Below, piece by piece: positions 8,712 through 18,321 of a DNA stretch of 64,000 bases. The notes beneath the pieces are model-generated. The model had not been told where the DNA came from. It saw only the letters and a list, made by a program, of their open reading frames with translations, and searched no databases. A program made the position numbers and the translations under genes. Origin of the DNA: Akkermansia muciniphila (lineage in GTDB: Bacteria > Verrucomicrobiota > Verrucomicrobiia > Verrucomicrobiales > Akkermansiaceae); assembly GCF_040616545.1 (NCBI RefSeq), contig NZ_CP156688.1, forward strand, positions 2,418,001 to 2,482,000, given 5' to 3'. Numbering within the stretch: position 1 is the stretch's first letter; each line of letters starts with the position of its first letter.

Positions 8712-11700
8712 TTATCCTTTCAGGGATTCGTGGGCCTCATGGAACAGGTGCTTGCGGGCAATGATTTCATCCGGATCCTCCGTTTCCACGGTCTTCCGGG
8801 CGATGCGGACGCGGAAGAGCTTCATGATGAAGTAGAAGGAGCAGGGAATCAGGAACACGCCCACCACCGTCGCCATCGTCATCCCGGCAATCACCACAAT
8901 CCCGATGATATTGCGGGAGTAGGCGCCGGAACCGGAGGCCAGGGCCAGCGGAACGCAGCCCAGGATGAAGGCGAAGGAGGTCATCAGGATGGGACGCAGG
9001 CGGATTCTGGCGGCGGAAAGCGTGGCTTCCATCAGCGTCTTGCCGCGTTCCATTTCAATGACGGCGAATTCCACGATCAGAATGGCGTTCTTGGCCGCCA
9101 GGCCGATGAGCATCACCAGGCCGATCTGCGCGTACAGGTTCAATTCATAACCGAACCAGTACAGGCCCAGGAACGCCCCCAGCGCCGCAATGGGCACCGT
9201 CATGAAGATGCTGAGCGGCAGGGACCACCGTTCATACAGGGCCGCCAGGATCAGGAAGACGAAGATGGAGGAGAGCATGAAGATCTGCACGATGCCGATG
9301 CCGTTCTGAATCTTCTGTTCCTGATAGCTCATGTCCGCATAGCTGTAGCCCATGTCTGTGGGCATGCTGGCTTCAAAGGTCTGTTCCAGCGCCTCCATGG
9401 CCTGGGAGTTGGAGTAGCCCTGGGCCGGGGTGACCATCAGCTTGGAGGAATTGTACAGGTTCTGGCGCAGCAGGAATTCCGGCCCCTTGATGTCCGTGAT
9501 CTTCACGAGGGTGGAGAGGGGGACGGAGCTGCCCGAGTCGTTCTTCACATAGAAGTTCTTGAGCATGTCCGTTCCGGTGCGGTCGCTGCCCTGCGCCTGG
9601 ATGTACACCTGCCATTGCTGGCCGTACAGGGTGATGTAGTTGATGAACAGAGAGCCCATGTAGGCCTGGAGCAGGTTGTTGGCTTCACTGATGCTGACGC
9701 CCAGCGTGGCGCACTTTTCTTCATCCAGCCGCACGTCCTTCTGTTCCACGGCGAAGGACATCACGCTGCGCACGCCGCCGTTTTTCTGCGGGTTAAAGAT
9801 CGGGAGTTTGCTTGCTTCCTTGACAAAGATGTCCGTCTGTTCAGCCAGGTATTCCGTGCCCTTGCCGTCGCGGTCTTCCAGCATGAAGGTGACGCCGTTG
9901 GCGGAACCCACCCCTGCGATGGCCGGGGGCTGGAAGCACATGGTGATGCCTTCGGAAACCTTGGTGCTCAGCAGCCCGTTGAGCTGGGCGGTGACCGCCT
10001 TGGCGCTCTGGTCCGGATTGGGGCGTTCCTCCCATGGCTTGAGCATGACGAAGAAGAAGGCGTTGTTCGTGCTCTGCACCCCGGTCAGCAGGCTGAACCC
10101 GGAGATGGCGATCACGTCTTTCACGTTCGGATTCTGGCGGATGAGGTCGGAGACCTTGTCCGAGGCGGCCGTCGTCAACTGCAGGGAGCGGGCTTCCGGC
10201 ATGATGAGGGCCGCGAACAGGTAGCCCTGGTCTTCGTCCGGCAGGAAGCCGTTGGGGATTTGCTTGGCTACGGGCAGGATGGCGTACGCGATCAGGGCCA
10301 GGAGCGGGATGGAGATGATGAGCTTGCGGGTCAGGAAGTGGCACACCTTGGTGTACCCGCTGGCCGTGGCGTCATAACCGCGGTTGAAAATGCGGTAGAA
10401 GAATTTCAGCGGGCCTCTCTTGTTCGGGTCCTTGGGCTTCAGCAGGATGGCGGAGAGGGCCGGGGAAAGCGTCAGCGCGTTGAACGCGGAGATCAGCATG
10501 GAAATGGCAATGGTGACGGCGAACTGCTGGAACAGCGTGCCCGTAATGCCCGGCAGGAGCAGGGAGGGGAGGAACACTGCCGCCAGCACCAGGGCAATGG
10601 CGATGACGGGACCGGACACTTCCTCCATGGCGGCGAAGGCCGCCTGGCGTGGAGTCAGTCCGCGTTCCATGTGGGATTCCACGGCTTCCACCACCACAAT
10701 GGCGTCATCCACCACCAAGCCGATGGCCAGCACCATGCCCATCAGACAGATGGTGTTCAGGGTGAAGCCCAGAAGCGGGAACAGCGCAAAGGTGGCGATG
10801 ATGGAGACCGGCACGGCAATGGCCGGAATCAGCGTGGCGCGCCAGCCCTGGAGGAAGACGAATACCACCAGCACCACCAGCAGCAGGGCTTCCACCAGCG
10901 TGTGCTCGATTTCCTCAATGGAAGCGCGCACGGCCAGCGTGGTGTCCAGCGTCAGGTTGTACTCCATCCCGGCGGGGAAGCTGCGGGCGCGGTCTTCAAA
11001 AAGCTTGACCAGGGCGTCCACCGTATTGATGGCGTTGGAGCCGGGGGCGGCGTACACGGCGATGGCGCCGGAATCCCTGCCGTTGTACTTACTGGATACG
11101 TTGTAGGTCTGGGAACCCAGCTCCACCTTGGCGATGTCTTTCAGGTAAAGGAGCTTGTTCCCGTCCGCGCGGATGATGATGTTTCCGAACTCTTCCGCCG
11201 TCTGGAGGCGCCCCTTGGTCTGGATGCTGTACGTGAATTCCGTTCCGGGAGGGGCCGGTTCCGCGCCGATCTGGCCGCCGGGAATCACGGTGTTCTGCGC
11301 CCGGATGGCGGACTGGACTTCTCCCACGGAGATGTTCTGCGCGGCCATCTTCGTGGTGTCCAGCCAGATGCGCATGGCGTAGCGTCCTGCGCCGAAGACC
11401 TGCACGTCACCCACGCCGGGAACGCGTTTCACGGGGTCCACCAGGCTCACGTACGCGTAGTTGCTCAGGAAGATGGCGTTCAGGCTGTCGTCCGGAGAAA
11501 ACAGGTTGATCACGGCCAGCGGGCTGCCGGTGGACTGGGTGATGGTGATGCCCATCTGGGACACTTCCGCGGGAATCTGCGCGGTGGCCTGCCCGTAGCG
11601 CATGTAGGCCAGCGTCTGGTCCATGTTGGGGTCCGTGCCCACTTCAAAGACGATGCTCAGGGAGCAGATGCCGTTGTTGGCATTGGTGGAGGTCATGTAG

Positions 11701-11927
11701 TCCATCCCGATGACGCCGGAAATGGACTGTTCAATGGGGGAAGCCACGGAATTGGCCACGGTCTCCGCATTGGCGCCCGGATAGGTCGCCTGCATCTTGA
11801 TGGTGGGCGGAACGATGTTCGGGTACTGCTCCACGGGGAGCCCCATCAGGGCCAGGCCGCCGAGCAGGATCATCACGATCGAGATGACGATGGCGATGGT
11901 CGGGTGTTTGATGAAGAAGCTGGACAT
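8712..11927 (-). CDS. RND efflux permease (AcrB/HAE1 family)
   Basis: A 1071-residue inner-membrane drug/proton antiporter. It has the standard RND layout of a first helix, a large periplasmic loop, six helices, and the same again. The proton-relay aspartate pair is visible in GLVVDDAIVVVE, with the FLQGWRATLIPAIAVP segment just before it. The periplasmic part includes GVGDVQVFGAGRYAMRIWLD, typical of AcrB-type proteins. The gene sits 68 bases after the adaptor gene and 41 before the duct gene. The C-terminus is extended by about 20 charged residues. The substrate cannot be read from sequence. Confidence 0.95.
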   Translation of the reverse strand: MSSFFIKHPTIAIVISIVMILLGGLALMGLPVEQYPNIVPPTIKMQATYPGANAETVANSVASPIEQSISGVIGMDYMTSTNANNGICSLSIVFEVGTDPNMDQTLAYMRYGQATAQIPAEVSQMGITITQSTGSPLAVINLFSPDDSLNAIFLSNYAYVSLVDPVKRVPGVGDVQVFGAGRYAMRIWLDTTKMAAQNISVGEVQSAIRAQNTVIPGGQIGAEPAPPGTEFTYSIQTKGRLQTAEEFGNIIIRADGNKLLYLKDIAKVELGSQTYNVSSKYNGRDSGAIAVYAAPGSNAINTVDALVKLFEDRARSFPAGMEYNLTLDTTLAVRASIEEIEHTLVEALLLVVLVVFVFLQGWRATLIPAIAVPVSIIATFALFPLLGFTLNTICLMGMVLAIGLVVDDAIVVVEAVESHMERGLTPRQAAFAAMEEVSGPVIAIALVLAAVFLPSLLLPGITGTLFQQFAVTIAISMLISAFNALTLSPALSAILLKPKDPNKRGPLKFFYRIFNRGYDATASGYTKVCHFLTRKLIISIPLLALIAYAILPVAKQIPNGFLPDEDQGYLFAALIMPEARSLQLTTAASDKVSDLIRQNPNVKDVIAISGFSLLTGVQSTNNAFFFVMLKPWEERPNPDQSAKAVTAQLNGLLSTKVSEGITMCFQPPAIAGVGSANGVTFMLEDRDGKGTEYLAEQTDIFVKEASKLPIFNPQKNGGVRSVMSFAVEQKDVRLDEEKCATLGVSISEANNLLQAYMGSLFINYITLYGQQWQVYIQAQGSDRTGTDMLKNFYVKNDSGSSVPLSTLVKITDIKGPEFLLRQNLYNSSKLMVTPAQGYSNSQAMEALEQTFEASMPTDMGYSYADMSYQEQKIQNGIGIVQIFMLSSIFVFLILAALYERWSLPLSIFMTVPIAALGAFLGLYWFGYELNLYAQIGLVMLIGLAAKNAILIVEFAVIEMERGKTLMEATLSAARIRLRPILMTSFAFILGCVPLALASGSGAYSRNIIGIVVIAGMTMATVVGVFLIPCSFYFIMKLFRVRIARKTVETEDPDEIIARKHLFHEAHESLKG

Positions 11928-11995
11928 GGTGTTAAATCATGAAAGTGCGCGGGAAAGGCGGGGAAGGGGTACGGGACTTCCCCGGAAAGGGGTGG

Positions 11996-13255
11996 TTATT
12001 TGGCGGCCGGCTGGGCTTCGTCATGCTTCATGCCTTCAGGCGTCTTGGCCTTCTCAAAGGACTGGGCGCCCACGGAAGGAAGAACGGGCTGGGAAACCAC
12101 GGGCTTGTAGGGCAGGGGCTTCACGGGCTCCTGTCCCTGGACCTTGGCCGCCTGCATGATACCTTCCACCACGATGGGGCTGTCCTTCGTGAAGGTGGAG
12201 TGCGGCATGGGAACGATGTTGACCACCTGCATGCCGTCAACGACGGGGCCGAGGTTTACCACCTGCATGTGGGGGATGTTCTTGTCATCCAGGTAAATGA
12301 TGAACTTGGCGCTCTGGGCGGCCAGGATGGCGCGCGGGGGCACCAGCGTGGCGTTTTCCAGCGTCTTCACCGTGGCGCGGACGCGGACGAACATGCCGGG
12401 CCGCAGCGTCAGGTTCGGGTTGGGGATGTGGCCTACGATGTTGATCGTGCCGGTCTGGGCGTCCACGTTTCTGTCAATGGCTACGGGCTCGCCCTGCATG
12501 GGGAATTCCGTGCCGTTGGCCAGGATCACGTCAAACTTGAGGTGCTTCTGCTTGGTCAGGTTGCTGTCCATGGAGTTCAGGAAATCCTGTTCACTCACGG
12601 AGAAGTCCACGCGGATGGGGTCAATGGCGGAAATGGTGGTCAGCGGGTTGGGGCTGGAGGGCGTCAGCAGGTTGCCGATGGAAGGGGTGGCGAGGCCCGC
12701 CAGGCCGGAAATGGGGGCCGTGATGGTGGTGAATTTAAGATTGATTTTCGCTTCATCCACCTGGGCCTTGGCCGTGGCGATGGCGGCTTCCGTCTCCTGG
12801 ACCTGCTGCAGGGCGTCGTCCAGCTGCTTGCGGCTGACGGAACCGGTCTTCACCAGCGGCGTGTAGCGGTCCACATCCAGCTTGTACTTCTTCAGCGTGG
12901 CTTCATATTGTTCCAGGCGCCCCTGGGCCTGGTCCAGCGTCGCCTGGAACGGGCGGGGGTCAATCTGGAAAAGTACCTGGCCTTTTTTGACGTAGGCGCC
13001 GTCCTTGTAATCCTTGGAAAGAAGGTAGCCCGTCACCTGGGAGCGGATTTCAGCATCTTCCGTGCCGCGCAGGGTACCCACCCATTCCTGCCTGATGGGA
13101 ACATCCTTGGTCACCAGCTTGGTTACCTGCACTTCGGGAACGAGCGACGGCATCTGGCCTGCGGCGTCCTTTTTTCCTTCACAGGACGTTAAAATCATCA
13201 CCGGAGAGCACAGGAGCAGGGTTGTGGCGGCAATCGTCAAAGGCTTGTTGTACAT
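11996..13255 (-). CDS. RND efflux periplasmic adaptor (AcrA/MexA family)
   Basis: A 419-residue membrane-fusion protein joining the permease and the outer-membrane duct. A lipoprotein signal ends at Cys25 (ILTSC). A barrel-sandwich (lipoyl-like) half-motif GAYVKKGQVLFQIDPRPFQATL, an alpha-hairpin (about residues 105-170) and a second lipoyl half with a beta-barrel follow in the usual order. The C-terminal ~35 residues are Pro/Lys-rich and probably disordered. It is the first gene of the pump operon. The ~220-base AT-rich stretch upstream (13256-13480) presumably carries the promoter; no regulator gene is adjacent. Confidence 0.93.
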   Translation of the reverse strand: MYNKPLTIAATTLLLCSPVMILTSCEGKKDAAGQMPSLVPEVQVTKLVTKDVPIRQEWVGTLRGTEDAEIRSQVTGYLLSKDYKDGAYVKKGQVLFQIDPRPFQATLDQAQGRLEQYEATLKKYKLDVDRYTPLVKTGSVSRKQLDDALQQVQETEAAIATAKAQVDEAKINLKFTTITAPISGLAGLATPSIGNLLTPSSPNPLTTISAIDPIRVDFSVSEQDFLNSMDSNLTKQKHLKFDVILANGTEFPMQGEPVAIDRNVDAQTGTINIVGHIPNPNLTLRPGMFVRVRATVKTLENATLVPPRAILAAQSAKFIIYLDDKNIPHMQVVNLGPVVDGMQVVNIVPMPHSTFTKDSPIVVEGIMQAAKVQGQEPVKPLPYKPVVSQPVLPSVGAQSFEKAKTPEGMKHDEAQPAAK

Positions 13256-13480
13256 AAATGAAATGCGGTTGGTTGCAACTGGTGCCGGAAGATGCGGCAG
13301 AGCAGGCGAATTTTGCTTCTTTTTCTCATAAAGTCAACGCAAAGATGTGTTCTGCTATTCGTGAAATATCCGTAACATGTGCATATTGAACGGATAATTT
13401 AATTGAACAAATGTATAATATGTTGACTGCGGAATGTGTCTGCCGCGGCAGCCGCTTTCCGGGCGTCTGCACGCCTGCGG

Positions 13481-15625
13481 TCAGGAGGACAGCCGCCTTT
13501 TGCGGAGCATGGCGTCCATGGACGGTTTTCTGCCCATGAACTCAGTGAACTGCTGCATGGGCGGGACCGTATATCCTTTCTCCAGAATGGCTTTCCGGAA
13601 TTTTCCTGCGGTCTCCCTGTCCGGTCCTCCCGCGCGTTCAAAGGCTTCAAAAATGTCCTTGTCCAGCACTTCCGCCCAGCGGTACGCAAAGTAAAAGGAG
13701 GCATAGCCCGCGGGAGAGGAAAACAAATGACGGGCCGTGCGCAGCTTGCCGGTACGTTTGAAATCCTTGAAATAATCCATATCTCCGGCTACGGCGACGT
13801 CCACGCCGTCAAGGGGGCCGGCGGCGAAGCGCTCCGGCTCCAGATGCACGGCCAGGTCCGTTTTAGCGTACAGGAGCTGGCCCGCCAGGGTGATGGCGGG
13901 CGTGTTGCCGCGGGAAGCTTCCAGGGCGCGCAGCATATCCTCCGGAATGGGGAGCCCCGTTTTCTCATGGCGCGCGAAGCTTTTCAGCACGTCCGGATGC
14001 CAGCACCAGTTCTCCATGAACTGGGAGGGGACTTCCACAAAATCCCTCGGTACGCTGGTGCCGGCCAGGGAGGGGATGGAGACCCTGGTGAACATCAGGT
14101 GGAGCAAATGGCCGAATTCATGGAACAAAATCCTGGCTTCCTGATGGGAAAGAAGCGGTGCGGCGTCTCCCGCAGGCGGCTGGATATTAAGGCAGACCAT
14201 GCCCAGGCGGGGCTTGCCCGGGTTCTCTCGCGTGGACGGGCTCCCCGTATCCAGGGCGTTCATCCATGCTCCGGCCCTTTTGCTGCTGCGGGAAAAAAGG
14301 TCCAGGTAAAAAGACCCCAGGCGGTTGCCCTTTTCATCATCTATGGTGAAGAAACGGACGTCCGGATTCCAGAGCTCCACGGCTCCGGCGCCCTTCCCGG
14401 CGGGAACCTCCGCCACCCGGATGCCGTACAACTGTTCCGCCAGGGAAAACAGGCCTTTCATGACACGGGGGAGGGGGAAGTAACGGCGCAGTTCTTCCGG
14501 GTCCAGCCGGAACTGCTCCTTTGCCTGAAGGCTGGCGTAATACGCCATGTCCCAGGGATTCAGGCGGGCGTTTTCCTGTTCCGTAAGACGGGCCTTCAGG
14601 CGGCGCAGGGTTTCCATTTCACGGAAAAAGGGGGCTTTTACCTTGTCCAGCAGCTCATTCACGAACTTCATGGCGTTCTCTCCGTTCCCCGCCATGCTCT
14701 CCCGCAGGGCATAAGCCGGATACGTTCCATACCCGCACAAATGCGCCTTTTCAGCACGCAGGGCAAGAATGTCGCGGATGACCGGCTCCGTGTCACAGGC
14801 CCCAGTGGCGACGGTCTGGAAATGCTCCCACAGCTCCTTCCGGCATTCCTCACGGCGCGCCTTCTCCATCACGCGGGCCGCGGCCGCGGAATCCAGGGTA
14901 AAGGTCCAGCCCGGGCCGGAGTGGCCGGGATTCCGTTTTTTGAACTCATCCTGCGCCTGTTGAAGAGCTGTCCGGTCTATCCCTTCCAGCAGGGAGGCGT
15001 CCTGCACCGTCCATGACCACGCTTTCCGCGCATCCATGTACAGGTTATTGAAACGCTGGGTAGCGAGGGCAAGTTCCCGGTCAATGGCTTCAAGCCGGGC
15101 GCGCCGGTCCGGGGGAAGGTCCGCCCCGTTGTCCCGGAAGCTCTGCATGGTGAGCTCCATGTACCGTTTCTGTTCAGGGTCCAGGTTAGCCGTCCGCAGC
15201 CGGGATTCCGCGGTTTTCAGGACGTTCCACAGGGCCTGGTTCTTGGTGATGGAGGAAAGGAAGGCGGAGACGCGGGGAGCGGCGGAATCCATGGCCTTGC
15301 GGAGTTCCGCGCTGTCGCACAGGCTTTTCAGGACGTAAGCCTTGCGCATGCCTTCCAGCAGGGGGGCATTGCTATTTTCCAGCGCCTGGAAGGTATTCTC
15401 ATAAGTCATCTCTTCCGGCCGGAGGCGGCTGATCCGGTCCACGGCGGCTTGCGTGAGGCGCATGGCTTCCCGGATATCCGGTTCCAGGCGGTCGGGCGTC
15501 AGAAGGCTCCAGCGGATGGGGCGGGAATTGTCCAGAAAAGGATGGCCGGAGGAAGACGCCGGAAAGGGCAGGGAACAGAAAAGAAAAAGAATCAGGGGGA
15601 GAAAATAATGCCGCAGAGACCGCAT
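13481..15625 (-). CDS. M3-family zinc metallopeptidase (oligopeptidase), exported
   Basis: A 714-residue thimet-type oligopeptidase/dipeptidyl carboxypeptidase. The zinc motif HEFGHLLH lies at about residues 499-506, with a downstream glutamate in the following helix (DFVEVPSQFMENW) as in the M3 clan. An N-terminal hydrophobic segment (residues 8-25) followed by small residues indicates a signal peptide, so the enzyme probably acts in the periplasm on short peptides. Length fits Dcp/OpdA (about 680-715). It is a single gene; the next gene downstream on the strand is the RND adaptor 225 bases away. Confidence 0.9.
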   Translation of the reverse strand: MRSLRHYFLPLILFLFCSLPFPASSSGHPFLDNSRPIRWSLLTPDRLEPDIREAMRLTQAAVDRISRLRPEEMTYENTFQALENSNAPLLEGMRKAYVLKSLCDSAELRKAMDSAAPRVSAFLSSITKNQALWNVLKTAESRLRTANLDPEQKRYMELTMQSFRDNGADLPPDRRARLEAIDRELALATQRFNNLYMDARKAWSWTVQDASLLEGIDRTALQQAQDEFKKRNPGHSGPGWTFTLDSAAAARVMEKARREECRKELWEHFQTVATGACDTEPVIRDILALRAEKAHLCGYGTYPAYALRESMAGNGENAMKFVNELLDKVKAPFFREMETLRRLKARLTEQENARLNPWDMAYYASLQAKEQFRLDPEELRRYFPLPRVMKGLFSLAEQLYGIRVAEVPAGKGAGAVELWNPDVRFFTIDDEKGNRLGSFYLDLFSRSSKRAGAWMNALDTGSPSTRENPGKPRLGMVCLNIQPPAGDAAPLLSHQEARILFHEFGHLLHLMFTRVSIPSLAGTSVPRDFVEVPSQFMENWCWHPDVLKSFARHEKTGLPIPEDMLRALEASRGNTPAITLAGQLLYAKTDLAVHLEPERFAAGPLDGVDVAVAGDMDYFKDFKRTGKLRTARHLFSSPAGYASFYFAYRWAEVLDKDIFEAFERAGGPDRETAGKFRKAILEKGYTVPPMQQFTEFMGRKPSMDAMLRKRRLSS

Positions 15626-15745
15626 GGGGGTATCCTAACGGAAGCGCCGCACTCCTTCAAGCTTCATGCTTTTCGTGTCTGCATCAGGGAAAAAACGGGG
15701 CCCCGGTCTTGAATGGAACCGTATTTGCATGTATGAACAAAGGCG

Positions 15746-17380
15746 ATGTCCACCAAAATCTTTCTCTACGATACCACGTTGCGCGACGGCGCACAGAGTG
15801 AAGACGTCAATCTGAGCGCGACGGACAAGGTCCGCATCGCCCGGCAGTTGGATTATCTGGGTATGGACTACATTGAGGGGGGCTGGCCCGGCGCCAACCC
15901 GGTGGAGACGGAATTTTTCAAGGCCATGAAGGACGTGGAACTCAGGAAAGCGAAGCTTGCCGCCTTCGGCAGCACGCACCATCCCGCCCACACTCCGGAG
16001 ACGGACCCTACGCTGAACGCCCTGGTTTCCTGCGGCGCCCGGGTGGCCGCCATCTTCGGCAAATCCTGCCCCCGCCATGTGGAAGTGGCGCTGGGCATCT
16101 CCCGGGAGCGGAATCTGGAAATCATCGGCAATTCCATCTCCTACCTTAAAAAGAATCTGGAAGAAGCCTTTTTTGATGCGGAGCACTTTTTTGACGGTTT
16201 CAAGCGGGACCCGGAATACGCTCTGGCCGTGCTCCGCGCCGCCCATGAGCACGGAGCGGACTGCCTGGTCCTGTGTGATACCAACGGAGGCGCCATGCCG
16301 GAGGAAATCGGCGCCATCATCCGGACGGTCCGTGAACGCCTGCCGCAGGCCTCCCTGGGCATTCACGCCCACAATGACTGTGAACTGGCCGTCGCCAACA
16401 GCCTGGCCGCCGTCAGAAACGGAGCCATTCAGGTGCAGGGGACTGTGAACGGTATCGGGGAGCGCTGCGGAAACGCCAACCTGTGCTCCGTCATTCCCAA
16501 CCTTCAGGTGAAGATGGAAGGCTTTTCCTGCCTCAGCGACGCCTCTCTGACGCGGCTCAAATCGACCGCCGCCTTCGTTTCGGAAGTCTCCAACCTGGCT
16601 CCCTTCCGCCGGCAGCCCTTTGTGGGGAACGCCGCCTTCGCCCACAAGGGGGGCGTGCACGTGAGCGCCATTATGAAGGACTCCGCCCTGTACGAGCACA
16701 TTGACCCCTCCCTGGTGGGGAACGCCCAGCGCGTGCTGATGACGGAGCAGGGCGGCAAGAGCAACATCCTCTCCCTGTCCCGCACCTTAGGCTTTGAACT
16801 GGAAAAGGGAGACCCCCTGCTGGACGTGCTCTCCGCCGCCGTGAAAAAAAACGCCGCGCTGGGATATGACTATGTGGCCGCTCCGGCCAGCGCGGAACTG
16901 CTCTTCCTGCGGCACATGCCGGACAGCGCCCTGAAGCCGTACTTCAACATCCTGCGCACCGTGGTTCTTACCTCCCGCCATGAAATGGATCCGGACATGA
17001 TGGTGGAAGCCTCCCTCAAGCTGGACGTCCACGGCAACGTGGAGCATACCGCCGCCGGCGGCTTCGGCCCCGTGCATGCGCTGGACCGCGCCTTGCGCCG
17101 CGCCCTGACGCGCTGGTACCCGGAACTGGAGCAAATGCACCTGATCGACTACAAGGTGCGCGTGCTCTCCCCCACCCGGACGAACATTCCGGACGCGGCG
17201 GAAGAAAACGGCACCGGCTCCAATGTCCGCGTGCTCATTGAATCCTCGGACGGCGTCGCTACCTGGACTACGGTGGGCGTCTCCTACAACATCATTGAGG
17301 CCAGCCTGGAAGCCCTGGCGGACGCCGTCACGTACAAGCTCTACAAGACGGAGCAGGCCAGATGGCGCGCGGAATGCTGA
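15746..17380 (+). CDS. cimA: Citramalate synthase-type acyltransferase
   Basis: A 544-residue member of the isopropylmalate/homocitrate synthase family. The N-terminal TIM barrel begins with DTTLRDGAQSE, whose aspartate and arginine bind metal and the keto acid, and contains HAHNDCELA, the conserved metal-binding histidine pair. A C-terminal LeuA-type dimerisation/allosteric domain covers about residues 400-544. The architecture and the VNLSATDKVRIARQLD helix match CimA, which condenses pyruvate and acetyl-CoA to citramalate for isoleucine synthesis, rather than LeuA. The GTN (Asn-bearing) region is intact. A leuA-like role cannot be excluded without alignment. It is divergent from the M3 peptidase gene. 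Confidence 0.85.
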   Translation: MSTKIFLYDTTLRDGAQSEDVNLSATDKVRIARQLDYLGMDYIEGGWPGANPVETEFFKAMKDVELRKAKLAAFGSTHHPAHTPETDPTLNALVSCGARVAAIFGKSCPRHVEVALGISRERNLEIIGNSISYLKKNLEEAFFDAEHFFDGFKRDPEYALAVLRAAHEHGADCLVLCDTNGGAMPEEIGAIIRTVRERLPQASLGIHAHNDCELAVANSLAAVRNGAIQVQGTVNGIGERCGNANLCSVIPNLQVKMEGFSCLSDASLTRLKSTAAFVSEVSNLAPFRRQPFVGNAAFAHKGGVHVSAIMKDSALYEHIDPSLVGNAQRVLMTEQGGKSNILSLSRTLGFELEKGDPLLDVLSAAVKKNAALGYDYVAAPASAELLFLRHMPDSALKPYFNILRTVVLTSRHEMDPDMMVEASLKLDVHGNVEHTAAGGFGPVHALDRALRRALTRWYPELEQMHLIDYKVRVLSPTRTNIPDAAEENGTGSNVRVLIESSDGVATWTTVGVSYNIIEASLEALADAVTYKLYKTEQARWRAEC

Positions 17381-17994
17381 TGGACGGCGCGTCCTCCAGG
17401 GAGCTGAAAGCCGTTTTGATATTGGTGCTTGGATAAATTCTTTGAAAGGTTTTCCGTATTAAGGAGGCTGTCTCTTTTCCAGAAACGAGGTAAGAATTTC
17501 TCCCATGGAAAAGAGTGAAAAGGTTATTAGAAAGAAGTAATTACATTGTTTTCTATTGTTTCCGTTATGGAAGATAATATGTTATTTCTAAACATATAGT
17601 TACATCTTCTTATCCAATAAATATCATAGAAAGAATCAAATGAAAGCGATGAACAGCCTCCTGCACTGGCGCGTTTAGGCACTCAACCGGCCGAATACTT
17701 CACCAACATCAGCCGAGGATGCAGGGAATTGAGGATTCATTCATCCAGTTCTATGAATGCCATAAACGGCCTTAAGAGTTGGAAAGACCTGCCCTCCATG
17801 CATAAGACATCCTCAAACAACATCGCTCTAAGCTAACCAAGCCTTCTGGAGTGGTTGCTCCATACTTGCAAAAGAATACTGTCATATTGAACAGCTCTTG
17901 AAACTGGATAAACATATATAAGGTTTACTAACCTGTCGTTCATTTTAAGGTTCTTTATCTGCTTAGATATATTCTTATTCGCCATAAAACTATT
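17381..17994. other. Mosaic intergenic spacer, possible mobile-element relic
   Basis: About 610 bases without a convincing gene. It is AT-rich, except for an island at about 17640-17860 of nearer 50% GC. The island holds a 68-codon open stretch (17630-17833, plus frame) with no start codon at its head and no recognised similarity. A 10-bp inverted pair, AGGAGGCTGT at 17462-17471 and its complement at 17653-17662, brackets 181 bases. A second perfect 10-bp inverted repeat (CTCTTTTCCA ... TGGAAAAGAG) spans about 17473-17516. These look like remains of an insertion but no transposase can be named. Confidence 0.35.
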
Positions 17995-18321
17995 TTAACG
18001 TAGTTTTTTCATCAACATTTTAAATACGCCCTTCACAGCCAGGTAAATATAAAAAATAAATGTATGAATAAACCCCCATGAGCATCCATAGTCCAAAATT
18101 AAAGGAATGCCCGCGATGTCATTAAGACTTTTATAAGCCGGCAGGGAAAATGCTATGCAGATGCTCACACCTCCTACCAGAGGAATCCATGATGCATTAG
18201 TCTTTCTTAAGATATATCTTTTGATAAAAATAATCCAATTATAAATGATAACTAAAGTCCCTATGAGAATTAGAAACCAAAATAATGATTGATATATTAT
18301 ATTGTAAATCATAGTTAACAT
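17995..18321 (-). CDS. Small membrane protein, probable Rhs immunity protein
   Basis: A 108-residue protein with three predicted membrane helices (about residues 8-32, 47-63 and 84-103) and a basic C-terminus. I do not recognise a family. Its ATG at 18321 overlaps the TAA of the giant Rhs gene by one base (TAATG), so translation is coupled. The coding sequence is much more AT-rich than the rest of the window, as is the 3' tip of the Rhs gene. A small gene directly behind an Rhs toxin tip is the standard place for the cognate immunity protein; that role is inference from position. A membrane-located immunity protein would suggest the toxin acts at or through the envelope. Confidence 0.65.
   Translation of the reverse strand: MLTMIYNIIYQSLFWFLILIGTLVIIYNWIIFIKRYILRKTNASWIPLVGGVSICIAFSLPAYKSLNDIAGIPLILDYGCSWGFIHTFIFYIYLAVKGVFKMLMKKLR

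Noticed and set aside
8694-11942. About 1080-codon plus-strand frame opposite the RND permease
   Set aside because: Antisense shadow; the minus strand encodes a complete RND permease.
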